In this document: piece by piece, positions 1-8,542 of the stretch
How positions within the stretch are numbered: the first letter of the stretch is position 1
Layout: the number at the start of each line of letters is the position of its first letter
Assembly (NCBI GenBank): GCA_026399835.1
Contig: JAPLQE010000086.1
Location: 1-47,539, forward strand
Direction: 5' to 3'
Length of the DNA stretch: 47,539 nt
DNA from: Burkholderiales bacterium
Lineage (GTDB): Bacteria; Pseudomonadota; Gammaproteobacteria; Burkholderiales; Burkholderiaceae_E
Made by a program: the position numbers and the translations under genes
Notes under the pieces: model-generated
Seen by the model: the letters and a program-made list of their open reading frames with translations, nothing else
What the model was told of the DNA's origin: nothing
Databases searched by the model: none

Positions 1-390
1 CACCAGCGCCGTCGGATCGCACGCGCGCCGATGTTCGTAGTAGTCCATCCCCGAGAAGAACTGCCAGATCGGCGTCTCGCCCCAGCGCTCGACCACGGCC
101 TCGTCGCTCTCGTTGAAGGCGTGCTTCAGGTACAGCAGCGAAATCATCAGCCGCATCGCCAGCCGCGGACGCCCGGCCTTCGACACCCCGGCGCCCATGA
201 GTTGCGTGCTCGGCCCGAACAGGTCCATGCCCTCGACGCGCTTGCCCTCGCGCACCCGGCGGGCGAACTGACTGTCCAACGACGCCTCGATCTCCTGCCA
301 CGGCATGCGTGAGGCAAGCACCGCCAGCGGGTGGCGCAGGTCGATCATCTGGTCGATCCGTCCACGGAAGAAGTCGCTGGCGTCGATCAT
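1..390 (-). CDS. IS5-family transposase, N-terminal 130 residues (partial)
   Basis: The gene starts at ATG 390 on the minus strand and is open to the window edge, giving the first 130 residues. The start MIDASDFFRGRIDQM and the later segments SKAGRPRL, LLYLKHAFNESDEAVVERWGE and WQFFSG are typical of the N-terminal region of one IS5 transposase subgroup. The DDE catalytic residues lie beyond the window. It would catalyse cut-and-paste movement of its own element. No frameshift is seen in the visible part, so this copy may be intact. Confidence 0.85.
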   Translation of the reverse strand, partial: MIDASDFFRGRIDQMIDLRHPLAVLASRMPWQEIEASLDSQFARRVREGKRVEGMDLFGPSTQLMGAGVSKAGRPRLAMRLMISLLYLKHAFNESDEAVVERWGETPIWQFFSGMDYYEHRRACDPTALV

Positions 391-501
391 CGAAAACCCC
401 CAGAAATCAGTGCTGTAGACCACGAAAACTGGGGGAAATATTATCACAAAAGCACTACAAAGTCATTTGATATCAATGACTTGGGGAATGTTCATGGGCG
501 A
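1..501 (-). mobile_element. IS5-family insertion sequence (left part, runs off window)
   Basis: This is the left end of an IS5-family element inserted into the transposase gene of another IS5-family element. Positions 391-501 are its non-coding end and are AT-rich compared with the surroundings. They contain an inverted repeat (CCCCCAG at 397-403 and CTGGGGG at 429-435) and a TGATATCA palindrome at 468-475. Its transposase reads leftward off the window. The boundary near 501 is inferred, because the interrupted host transposase loses its family sequence exactly there, at a CTAG tetranucleotide. The opposite end of the element is outside the window, so the target duplication cannot be confirmed. 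Confidence 0.75.
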
Positions 502-768
502 CTAGATCGCGTCCTCGAGCCCCTCGTCGGACAGACCGAACCACTGCTGCAGGCAGTACATGCGCAGCATCCGCGACACCCCGATCGGCTGCCGTCCGAC
601 GCGACCAGCACTCGGGTACAGCGGCTCGATCACCGGCTCCAGCCGCTCCCACGGCACCACGCGCTCCATCTCGGCGAGGAACTTCTCGCGGCGCGTCACG
701 CGCTTCTTGCGCGAGAACTCGTAGGCAGCGAAGCTCAGCTGCTTCGGGGGTGGCGTGTGTTTCGACAT
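502..768 (-). pseudogene. IS5-family transposase, N-terminal fragment interrupted by another IS
   Basis: The fragment encodes 88 residues from ATG 768. They carry the IS5-group N-terminal domain: QLSFAAYEFSRKKRVTRREKF near the start, then the helical DUF772-type motif with RQPIGVSRMLRMY and LQQWFGLSDEGLEDAI. Family members continue directly after that last motif into the catalytic domain. Here a TAG stop appears where the inserted element (1-501) begins. The rest of this transposase should lie on the far side of that insertion, outside the window. It cannot produce a working enzyme. Confidence 0.8.
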
Positions 769-772
769 GATC

Positions 773-839
773 GAAACACTACCGGCTTAGGCAGGCGGAT
801 GGCTCGAATTGTTCAGCGGTTCCCAAGGCCTAGTGTTTC
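773..839 (-). repeat. Left end of the outer IS5 element with a 9-bp inverted repeat
   Basis: Positions 773-781 (GAAACACTA) and 831-839 (TAGTGTTTC) form a perfect 9-bp inverted repeat 49 bases apart. The outer copy lies between the stop codon of the 832-residue gene (840-842) and the presumed end of the outer IS5 element. That end, read on the minus strand, begins GGCCTTGGGAACCGCTGAAC, in the style of IS5 terminal repeats, and is preceded by CTAG at 830-833. The hairpin lacks a following T-run and could be part of the element end or a weak transcription stop for the 832-residue gene. The exact IS boundary is not certain. Confidence 0.45.
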
Positions 840-3338
840 TCAGTGATATCTATCCATATAAAACACCTTTGGCAGGCTATCCCAGATCTTACTTGGCGGA
901 AAAGATTGGGTCTTGAAAATGCCGAGGATACGGTCATAGACCTCGCCAACGTTGCCTATTGTCCCGGCATCGGTCGCTTCGATGCCTATGGCCTGCAAGG
1001 GGCCCACTACACCTATATGATTATCAATTCCTCTTCGCGCCAAGGCGTTTACTTTCATCTTTTCAAAGAGGACCCTGAGGAACGCAAAATTGATTTTGTT
1101 GCTCAGATCCGTGCGTTTCGCACCAAGCCCTTCGATCATATCGCAGATTTTTTGCAACTGAACCAATGCCGAGTTGATCCTCTCCGTATTATGGAAACCA
1201 CCTCCTTGTAACCACCACACTTCCGCTGTTCGGGCATCGCTTAAGAATTGATAAAAGAGATTGACGAGCAAAAGTTCGCTGTTTTTTTCAACGCCGCCAA
1301 CCTCGCTAAACACCCTATCCAGCGGTGCGCGTTCGCCGGGGAGTGACATTAGTCGCTTTGCCTCGCCGCCCCTCATGAGCTCTTCAATTGCGGAAACTGA
1401 ATCGTACGCCACAACCCCTTTTAGAACTTCGAAGTGGGCATGGATTTGAGACGCCGGCGCATTTCCATACAATTTCGCCAGCGTATTAAATCCCTCATTA
1501 AACATGCGGCTATCACCGTTTAGCAACTTTGCAAAAGCCGTAAACCAGTAACTTTGAATAAAGTCTCTAAACTCGTGGGGAAAAACCCAACTCTGAGGGT
1601 GAATCGGGGTGTTCGCTGCACGTGCCATGAGTTCTTTATTAAGACTCAAGGCACGCCCGGCACCCTTGACCTTATCGGCACGCAAGAGGAGACTCCATGC
1701 CGACCTGAGCTGTTTGACGTCTGCTTCCGCCAAATTGTTCCGCAGAAAGTTTAAAACCAAATCCAGCTCTGAATCCTCAAGCGAGCCAACGAACTTATCT
1801 TGGTTGGCCCATTCCACAGCCGTGAAATCTTTTACGATTTTTGGAATATCCTCACGAAGGTCAGGTAAGCCAACCTTAGGCGCTTCCGACGGGATTCTCT
1901 CACGAAGGTCCGTTAGGTCAACCTTAGGCGCTTCCGACGGGAGAATGGCGGGTGGCCGACGAAAAAAAGGATTTAAACGGTGTAGACGGTGCAATCCCTC
2001 AGCGAGCCCCGCAGCGAAAAAGAAGCTGGCCACGACCGCGGCCGGATCCTCAGGATCAATCCCCGATTTCTGGCGAGCGAAGGCTTCGATACCACTTGCA
2101 GCACCATTGATCAGTGAACCTCTGACCGGCCCGCGCAGGCTTGCAGGCATGATAAAACCGACAGTAGCGGCAATGAATGTGCCCTTCACAAGCTTTTCGG
2201 GAGATAACTGGGCACCGCCTGTGACGTGCTCCAGCAGGTCACCTGCACCGGAGGCCGCTGCATTGATCACGGCCTCCAACAAACGTTGTTTCAGCCCATT
2301 TCCACCGTTCGGATCTCTGTTACCCCCACCCCTCGGAGCCTCCCCATTCGGCGAAGGCGAGGCAGCTGCAGCACTGCCGGAGCTGGCCGCGGCCGCCATG
2401 TCGCCACCAGTGCCGCTGGCCTTCATAACCTGAACAACATCCGGTTGGACGAGCGCCTGCTGAAGTTGTTGTCCCGCGCTCATGACGAGGGCTGCGAGCT
2501 CCTCGCGCCGTTCAGGCGAGGCATTGGTCGGCAGCTCGGCCCACTGCCGCGCAAGCCTGCCCCATTCCCCGATCGCTTGCACCGCCGCGTCAACCGCTGC
2601 GGTGCGCCGATCGACCTGCGTGCCAATGGCTATTCGGGCAGGCACTGTTACTGCCGCGGCGGCCACCGTTGGCTTTGCTGGGGCTGTTCGCATCGTCGCG
2701 TACCGCCTGGGTTCAGATGAGGCGCGCGCTGTGTGGATCGGGAGGGCGACGGGTTGTGTTTTTGCCTTGTACAGCAAGGCGTTGGGAGGTCGGGGCCGCG
2801 TAGGCGCTATATTCGTCTGGGTCGGATGATGAGAGGCTGCAAGGCTACGACTGCTTCTAGTTCGGACGCCGTGGGCGCGTGCGGCTGAAACTGCCGCTGC
2901 CGGCTTGCTGCTGAACCGATGTTGCAACGTACCGACTGCGCCGAGAATCTGCTCTTTGAGGTGCGTGATTGACGAGATGCTGCTGACGCGCGCATTGCGT
3001 AGCAAATTGTTCATCTCCTGTTGAGCGATCACCCCCTGACTGCGGGTCCATTGCAGCCTGTCGGTGATATCGGCGATCATCCTGGTGCCCGCTCGCTTTG
3101 CTCCCTCGGGGTTGTTCAGCAGGACCGCACCCACCCAGGCAACAGCACCGACCGCGACGATATCCGCAACAGGCAGGCCAGCGGCAAGGACGGCTGCAGC
3201 CGGCAGGGCGGCGATCTCCGTTTGCGAAGGCGGTTGAAGATTTGCAAAGCCACCCTCGGAGGGACCTCCATCACTGACGTCATCGCGTCTAATCGGAAGC
3301 GCCCCACTAGCCCTCTGCACAGAAGTCGAGCCGCTCAT
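840..3338 (-). CDS. Unrecognised 832-residue protein, putative secreted or membrane-inserting effector
   Basis: I do not recognise this protein. It starts at ATG 3338 after a TGAGGT element that could serve as ribosome binding site. Residues about 1-40 are polar. Residues about 43-75 form a hydrophobic Ala/Val-rich segment. Residues about 110-350 are low-complexity, rich in Ala, Pro, Ser and Arg with long runs. A Gly/Asn-rich linker (about 335-350) leads to two Gly/Ala-rich hydrophobic stretches. A 16-residue motif (PSEAPKVDLTDLRERI) occurs twice in tandem near residue 480. The last roughly 330 residues look wholly alpha-helical. The coding DNA for this last part (about 840-1,850) is much more AT-rich than the window average, which suggests acquisition. 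IS elements flank it on both sides. The architecture recalls type III or other secreted effectors, but there is no secretion locus here and no identifiable catalytic motif, so function is unknown. Confidence 0.75.
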   Translation of the reverse strand: MSGSTSVQRASGALPIRRDDVSDGGPSEGGFANLQPPSQTEIAALPAAAVLAAGLPVADIVAVGAVAWVGAVLLNNPEGAKRAGTRMIADITDRLQWTRSQGVIAQQEMNNLLRNARVSSISSITHLKEQILGAVGTLQHRFSSKPAAAVSAARAHGVRTRSSRSLAASHHPTQTNIAPTRPRPPNALLYKAKTQPVALPIHTARASSEPRRYATMRTAPAKPTVAAAAVTVPARIAIGTQVDRRTAAVDAAVQAIGEWGRLARQWAELPTNASPERREELAALVMSAGQQLQQALVQPDVVQVMKASGTGGDMAAAASSGSAAAASPSPNGEAPRGGGNRDPNGGNGLKQRLLEAVINAAASGAGDLLEHVTGGAQLSPEKLVKGTFIAATVGFIMPASLRGPVRGSLINGAASGIEAFARQKSGIDPEDPAAVVASFFFAAGLAEGLHRLHRLNPFFRRPPAILPSEAPKVDLTDLRERIPSEAPKVGLPDLREDIPKIVKDFTAVEWANQDKFVGSLEDSELDLVLNFLRNNLAEADVKQLRSAWSLLLRADKVKGAGRALSLNKELMARAANTPIHPQSWVFPHEFRDFIQSYWFTAFAKLLNGDSRMFNEGFNTLAKLYGNAPASQIHAHFEVLKGVVAYDSVSAIEELMRGGEAKRLMSLPGERAPLDRVFSEVGGVEKNSELLLVNLFYQFLSDARTAEVWWLQGGGFHNTERINSALVQLQKICDMIEGLGAKRTDLSNKINFAFLRVLFEKMKVNALARRGIDNHIGVVGPLQAIGIEATDAGTIGNVGEVYDRILGIFKTQSFPPSKIWDSLPKVFYMDRYH
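1847..1942 (-). repeat. 48-bp tandem duplication inside the 832-residue gene
   Basis: Two adjacent 48-base units (1847-1894 and 1895-1942) agree at 41 of 48 positions by hand count. They encode PSEAPKVDLTDLRERI followed by PSEAPKVGLPDLREDI. The unit length is a multiple of three, so the frame is kept. The second half of each unit on the plus strand (AACCTTAGGCGCTTCCGACGGG) is identical in the two copies, so the duplication is fairly young or under constraint. Confidence 0.9.
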
Positions 3339-3579
3339 GGTGAACCTCAGTGATCACCCAGCAAGCTGACGAGGGTGTTGCCCGCACCTCGCGCCTCGCC
3401 GATGGAAGCGCTGTGGGGTAATCGCGGGCGAAGTGCTGTTGTGGTGGGCATGGGATAGCGACGAGGCAGAAAATCGCATTCTGTGCGGACGTCGGCCCGT
3501 GCGTGCGTGCCGCATTTCACGATGCTCACCGATGGGGTACGACTGCGACTCAATCCGGGCCGACCCTACATCGGGTTGA

Positions 3580-4890
3580 CCCCAGGTGTCTGCGCCGCAG
3601 ATACCGCCAAGGCGGTCGAGCAGTCCGGCGATGGTGGAGACGGTGGACACGTTGAGCCCGCCCCATCGGGAGCGACTTTATCCGCCGACGGTAGCGTTGT
3701 GGATGTTCATGCAGTAGGCGCTCGATGCGGACGGCTCGTGCCAGAAGGTGGTCAACGTTTGGGCCGTGCAGCGCGCGGCCTGTGGGTTCAAGCCGGGCAG
3801 CAAGCGCACGGGCGCTTACTGCCGCGCACGCGGCCGGCTGCCGCTGGCGATGATCCGTGGCTTGGCATGCGAGATGGGTCGGCAACTGCACCGGCGGGCG
3901 CGCCGTGAACGTACCTGGCGGGGCCGCTCGGTCAAGCTCGTGGACGGCACTGGGATCGCGATGCCCGATACCAACGAGAACCAAGCGCGATACTCCCAGC
4001 AGGGCACGCAAGCCGACGGCGTGGGATTTCGGCTGGCACGGGTTGTTGTAGTGGTCTGCCTGGCCACCGGCGCGGTGCTGGATGCGGCGATCGGTGCGCA
4101 CAGCGGCAAGGGCACTGGCGAGTTTAGCCTGTAGCGCGGCCTTGCGGACGTCTTCGAGCCAGGCGACGTGATGCTCGCCGACGCCTTGTATTGCAACTAT
4201 TTTTTGATCGCGAGGCTGGCTCGCGCCGGCGTGGACGTACTCTTCGAGCAGAACCGCTCGCGGATATCCGACTTTCGTCGCCGCAATCGGCTGGGCCCTC
4301 GAGACCATGTCGTCGCCTGGCCCAAGCCCGCTCGCCCGCAGTGGATGACGCCCGAGGAGTACTGCGCGTTCCCCGAGGCACTCCAGGTGCGCGAGACCCG
4401 CACCGATCACCAGATCCTGGTCACGACCATGACAGGGCGGCGCCGAGCCAGCAAAGAAGACCTCGCGCAGCTCTATGCGCGTCGCTGGAACGTTGAGCTG
4501 GATGTGCGCAACATCAAGACAACGATGGGCATGGAGGCGCTGCACTGCCGGACCCCCGACATGAACGACAAAGAGCTGTGGGTGCATCTGCTGGCGTACA
4601 ACCTGATCCGACTGCTGATGGCGCAGGCTGCCAACAATGCCGGTGTCGACCCATGCAGCCTGAGCTTCAAGCACGCCTGCCAACTGTGGACCCAGTTGGT
4701 CTTGCGCGGAGCGCCTGTCGAGCCCGCGTTGTTCGATTTGATCGCCCAGTCCAAGGTCGGGAATCGCCCCGATCGCATCGAGCCCAGGCAACGAAAGCGA
4801 CGACCGAAACCCTACCCCTGGCTCAAGAAGCATCGCCTACTCGCTCGCGCCGACATCATTCTTTACCGCCGGCCTCAGCGGCTAAAGTAA
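3580..4890 (+). pseudogene. IS4-family transposase with two in-frame amber codons
   Basis: One reading frame from about 3580 to the TAA at 4888-4890 covers the whole length of an IS4 transposase (about 437 codons), but TAG stops interrupt it at 3715-3717 and 4132-4134. The first piece carries RERLYPPTVALW and, after the stop, ALDADGSCQKVVN and the RTGAYCRARGRLPL motif. The DGTGIAMPDT segment holds the first catalytic Asp. After the second stop, DVMLADALYCNYFLIA holds the second Asp. YARRWNVELDVRNIK fits the IS4 signature Y-2-R-3-E-6-K exactly. No frame change occurs between the pieces, so each lesion is a single nonsense change. The true start codon is unclear: a TGA lies at 3577-3579 and GTG codons follow. 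Terminal inverted repeats could not be identified with confidence. The copy is probably inactive. Confidence 0.88.
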
Positions 4891-4902
4891 GTGCCATTCG
4901 AC

Positions 4903-6231
4903 TTAAGGGCGCCCTGATGCGGCCCCTAACGCGGGAAAGCGCACCTCGGCGCGCAGCCCGCCGCCGACCCGGTTCGCCAGGCTCGCCCGCGCCCCGTGAC
5001 GCTCGGCGATCCGGCGCACGATCGCCAGCCCCAGCCCGCTGCCGATCCCGGTCGCCGCCTGCCCGCGCCGGAACCGCTCGAAGACCGCATCGAGCTCGGC
5101 TGGCGACAGCCCCGGCCCGCGGTCCTCGACCACGAGCGTGCCGTCGGCGCCGACCGACACGTCGACCGACGTGCCGGGCGGCGCGTGGCGCAGGGCGTTG
5201 TCGACGAGGTTGTCGAGCAGGATGCGCAGCGCGTCCGCATCGCCCGCCACCGCGAGCGACTCGTCGCGCGCGAGCCCGAGATCGACATTCCGGGCCTCGG
5301 CGGCCGCGGCCGCGTCGGCGACCGCCGCACGCGCGATCGCGGCCAGGTCGACGCGATCGGGCGCGGGCGCCGGCCCGCCCGGCTCCTGGCGCGCGAGCGT
5401 CAGCAGCTGCTCGACCAGCCGGTTCGCGCGGCGCAGGCCGCGTCGCAGCTCGGCGAGCGCAGCGACGCGCGCGGCGCCGTCATCGGCCCCCTCGGCCCGC
5501 TCGGCGAGCTGCGCCTGCAGCGTCAGCGCCGCCAGCGGCGTGCGCAGCGCGTGCGCGGCATCGGCGACGAAGCCGCGCTGCGCGTCGATCGCCTCGCCCA
5601 GCCTGCCGAGCAGGCCGTTGAGCGAGCGCACGAGCGGGCGCAGCTCGTCGTCCAGGCCGTCCTCGGCGAAGGGCGCGAGCGTGCCGGCGCCGCGCGAGCC
5701 CGCCTCGCCCGCGAGCCGGCGGAGCGGGGCGAGGCCGCGGCCCAGCCCCACCCAGAGCAGCAGCCCGAGCAGCGGAAACAGCACGAGCATCGGCGCGACC
5801 GTGGAGACCGCCACGCGCAGCACCAGCGCATCGCGCGCGGCCTGCGGCTGCGCGACCTGCACCACGCTGCCGCCGACCGGCACCGCGTACACCCGCCAGC
5901 CCTCGCCGGCCGGGCCGCGCACATCGTGGAACCCCGGCGGCACGAGGCCCGGCAGCGTCGGGTAGGCGTGCGAGGCGTAGATCCTCAGCCCCGAGGTGTC
6001 CCAGATCTGGATCACCACGTCGCGCTCGACCTGCAGGCCCTCGAGGCGCGGCGGCGGCATCGGTCCGAGCGCACGCGCCGGCACGGCGCCCGCGATCCGC
6101 GCCATCTGCTCGTCGAGCAGCTCGCCGGTGGACTCGCGCGCGCGTACTCCGACCGCGGCAGTCGCCGCGAGCAGGCCGATCGCGAGGCCCGCGCCGGTCC
6201 AGGCGAGCAGCCGCCGGCGCAGCGAGCTCAC
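4903..6231 (-). CDS. Two-component sensor histidine kinase (TctE/QseC-like)
   Basis: The product is an inner-membrane sensor kinase of 442 residues that phosphorylates the regulator encoded just upstream. Membrane segments are visible at about residues 8-29 and 138-164, enclosing a periplasmic domain of about 105 residues. The dimerisation helix has the H-box FVADAAHALRTPLA (His about 227). The ATPase part has the N-box DNLVDNALRHAPPG and the G-boxes EDRGPGLS and GSGLGLAI. The start is GTG 6231, which overlaps the stop of the regulator gene by four bases (GTGA), so translation is coupled. The last residues (about LGAASGRP) have no family match, and the stop lies only 12 bases from the stop of the broken IS4 transposase on the other strand. 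The 3' end of this gene may therefore have been changed by the IS insertion. The stimulus is unknown. Confidence 0.9.
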   Translation of the reverse strand: MSSLRRRLLAWTGAGLAIGLLAATAAVGVRARESTGELLDEQMARIAGAVPARALGPMPPPRLEGLQVERDVVIQIWDTSGLRIYASHAYPTLPGLVPPGFHDVRGPAGEGWRVYAVPVGGSVVQVAQPQAARDALVLRVAVSTVAPMLVLFPLLGLLLWVGLGRGLAPLRRLAGEAGSRGAGTLAPFAEDGLDDELRPLVRSLNGLLGRLGEAIDAQRGFVADAAHALRTPLAALTLQAQLAERAEGADDGAARVAALAELRRGLRRANRLVEQLLTLARQEPGGPAPAPDRVDLAAIARAAVADAAAAAEARNVDLGLARDESLAVAGDADALRILLDNLVDNALRHAPPGTSVDVSVGADGTLVVEDRGPGLSPAELDAVFERFRRGQAATGIGSGLGLAIVRRIAERHGARASLANRVGGGLRAEVRFPALGAASGRP

Positions 6232-6890
6232 GAGGCGTCCGCCATCGTCCAGCCCACGCCGCGCACGTTGCGCACCACGCCCGTCCCGAGCTTGCGGCGC
6301 AGCGCATGCAGGTGGACCTCGACGGCGTTGCTGTCCACGCCCTCGTTCCAGCCGTACAGCTTCTCCTCGAGCTGCGCGCGCGACAGGACCGCACCCGGCC
6401 GGTCCATCAGCGCGCGCAGCAGCGCGAACTCGCGTGCCGACAGCGCGACCGGCTCGCCGCGCACCGTGACCGCGTGCGTCGCCGGATCGAGGGTCACCGG
6501 ACCGGCCTGCAGGCGCGGCGCGCCCCGACCGGCATGGCGCCTGAGCACCGCACGGATCCGCGCCGCCAGCTCCTCCAGCTCGAACGGCTTGACCAGGTAG
6601 TCGTCGGCACCGGCGTCGAGTCCCGCGACGCGCGAGGCGAGCGCATCGCGCGCGGTGACGATCAGCACCGGCGTCGCATCGCCGCGGGCCCGCAGCCCGC
6701 GCAGCAGCACGAGCCCGTCGCCACCGGGCAGGCCGAGGTCGAGCAGCACCAGGTCGTAGGCCTGGGTGCGCAGCGCGGTGCCGGCGGTGCCCGCATCCGC
6801 CGCCCGGTCGAGCGCGAAGCCATCGGCCCGCAGCCCGCGCGCCATCGCATCGCCGAGCATCGCATCGTCCTCGACCAGCAGCAGGCGCAC
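6228..6890 (-). CDS. OmpR-family response regulator
   Basis: The product is a 220-residue DNA-binding regulator. The receiver domain shows the acidic pair in LLLVEDD, the phospho-acceptor Asp at residue 51 in LVLLDLGLPGGDG, the conserved Thr in IVTARD and the Lys in LVKPFE. The C-terminal winged-helix domain has LSAREFALLRALM and VEVHLHALRRKLG, with RNVRGVGW in the wing, as in QseB, TctD and PmrA. It starts at GTG 6890, five bases after the stop of the phosphatase gene, with a GAGG element inside the end of that gene. It is paired with the kinase by a four-base overlap. Placement behind phoD suggests, but does not prove, control of phosphate or envelope genes. Confidence 0.92.
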   Translation of the reverse strand: MRLLLVEDDAMLGDAMARGLRADGFALDRAADAGTAGTALRTQAYDLVLLDLGLPGGDGLVLLRGLRARGDATPVLIVTARDALASRVAGLDAGADDYLVKPFELEELAARIRAVLRRHAGRGAPRLQAGPVTLDPATHAVTVRGEPVALSAREFALLRALMDRPGAVLSRAQLEEKLYGWNEGVDSNAVEVHLHALRRKLGTGVVRNVRGVGWTMADAS

Positions 6891-6895
6891 CGGCC

Positions 6896-8542
6896 TCAGC
6901 CCTCGAGGCGGCCGCTGCCGTCGAGGATCTCGAAGCGGCGCAGCGTGCGCACGCCGGTGGCGCGTTCGGTCGCATCGCCGATGCCGCGCATCGACACGCT
7001 CGCGCCGCTGCGCGAGAGCTCGATCAGCCCGTAGCCGTTGACGCCGCCCGCCCCCCAGCGCAGGTTCGGATTCGCGCCCAGCAGCGCGTCGACGCGGGCC
7101 TGGTTCGGCCCCTGCGAGGTGATCGATCCGCCGACGAACTCGATCATCGCCGCGCGCGTCTGCGGCCGGTCGAAGTCCTCGTGCAGCTCGCCGGCATGGA
7201 AGGCATGCACGTCGCCGCCGAGCGCGATCGGATTGCTCGCGCCGGCGACCCGAACCGCCTCGAGCAGCCGCCGGCGGGCCGCCGGATAGCCGTCCCAGCC
7301 GTCGGTCCACCAGCCTTCGTCCGGCCCCGGGCGCTGGTCGCAGCGGCCCATCAGCGTCTGCTGCGCGAGCAGGTTCCAGCGCGTGCGCGCCCAGCGCAGC
7401 GAGCCGGCGAGCCAGGCCTCCTGCTCGGCGCCGAGCATCGTGCGCGCGGGGTCGAGGCGCGCCTCGCAGTCGGGTCCGACCACCCTGGAGCCGGCGAAGC
7501 CCAGCGGCGAGCAGGCCTGCTGCGAGCGGTACTGGCGGTCGTCCAGCACGTGGAGGCGCGCCAGGCCGCCCCAGTCGAGGTGCCCGTACAGCCGCATCGA
7601 CGCACCGGCCGGCGCCATCGACCAGGGCAGCGGCATGTGCTCGAAGTAGGCGCGGTAGGCCGCGGCACGGCGCGCGAGGAAGGCCTGGCGCGGCTCGCCG
7701 CGCTGCGACAGGTCGGCCGCATAGTCGTTCTCGACCTCGTGGTCGTCCCAGGTCACCACCCAGGCGCAGCCGCCGTGCGCGGCCTGCAGGTCCGGGTCGC
7801 CGCGGTAGAGCGCGTGGCGGCGACGGTAGGCATCGAGGGTGCGCGGCTCGCCCGCATCGTGCCGGCGCACGAGCCTGCGCCCCCAGGACGACTCGTAGAC
7901 GTAGTCGCCGAGGAAGAGCACGAGGTCGGGGTCCTCGGCGAGCGCATGGCGCCACGCCGCGAAATGGCCCTGCTCGTACTGCTGGCAGGAGGCGAAGACC
8001 GCGCGCAGCCGCTCGCCCTCGCCGGCGGCCGGCGCGGTGCGCAGGCGCCCGACGGGGCTGACGGCCGCGCCGCTCGCGAACCGGTAGCGGTAGGCCCGGC
8101 CCGGCGCCAGGCCGTCGAGCTCGACGCGCACCGAATGCGCCCAGGCCGGATCGGCGAGCACGACGCCCGAGCGCAGCACCGCCGTGCCCTCGGCCTCCAG
8201 CACTTCCCAGCGCACCCGCAGCGGCACCGGGTCGAGCCCGCCGCCATGCTCCAGCGGCCGCGGCGCGAGGCGCGTCCAGATCGTGGCGCGTCCGGACCCG
8301 GACAGGCCACACGCCACGCCGAGCGTGAACGGGTAGGCATCGCCGCGCCATTCGGGCGCCGCCATCGGGTCGGCGCCGCCGGGCGCGATCGTGCGCTCGC
8401 CCTCCGACGCACCGATCACCCGGCGCGGCGTGGTGCGCTTGCCGTCGGGCTGGGGGGCGACCGGCACCCCGCAGCCGGCGCCCGTGCCCGCCGCGCCCAG
8501 CGCGAGCGCGCGTGCGAGCCAGTCGCGCCGGCTCAGCCCCAC
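6896..8542 (-). CDS. phoD: PhoD-family alkaline phosphatase / phosphodiesterase, Tat-exported
   Basis: The product, about 548 residues, is a calcium- and iron-dependent phosphatase or phosphodiesterase acting on phosphate esters outside the cytoplasm. The N-terminus shows a twin-arginine signal (LSRRDWLARALALGAAG) followed by a GAGC that could be a lipobox, so the protein may be lipid-anchored. PhoD motifs follow in order: ASCQQYEQGHF, LVLFLGDYVYES, VVTWDDHEVENDY, LHVLDDRQYRS and IALGGDVHAFH, which supply the metal-binding Asp, Asn and His residues. The start is GTG 8542, which overlaps the end of the DUF455 gene by ten bases; this start places the Tat motif at residue 3. Codon use is like the neighbours. 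Confidence 0.88.
   Translation of the reverse strand: MGLSRRDWLARALALGAAGTGAGCGVPVAPQPDGKRTTPRRVIGASEGERTIAPGGADPMAAPEWRGDAYPFTLGVACGLSGSGRATIWTRLAPRPLEHGGGLDPVPLRVRWEVLEAEGTAVLRSGVVLADPAWAHSVRVELDGLAPGRAYRYRFASGAAVSPVGRLRTAPAAGEGERLRAVFASCQQYEQGHFAAWRHALAEDPDLVLFLGDYVYESSWGRRLVRRHDAGEPRTLDAYRRRHALYRGDPDLQAAHGGCAWVVTWDDHEVENDYAADLSQRGEPRQAFLARRAAAYRAYFEHMPLPWSMAPAGASMRLYGHLDWGGLARLHVLDDRQYRSQQACSPLGFAGSRVVGPDCEARLDPARTMLGAEQEAWLAGSLRWARTRWNLLAQQTLMGRCDQRPGPDEGWWTDGWDGYPAARRRLLEAVRVAGASNPIALGGDVHAFHAGELHEDFDRPQTRAAMIEFVGGSITSQGPNQARVDALLGANPNLRWGAGGVNGYGLIELSRSGASVSMRGIGDATERATGVRTLRRFEILDGSGRLEG

Noticed and set aside
3339-3579. hrp_II-type (TTCG-N16-TTCG) promoter for the 832-residue gene
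   Set aside because: The closest pair has TTCG-N19-TTCC, which does not fit, so type III regulation is not supported.
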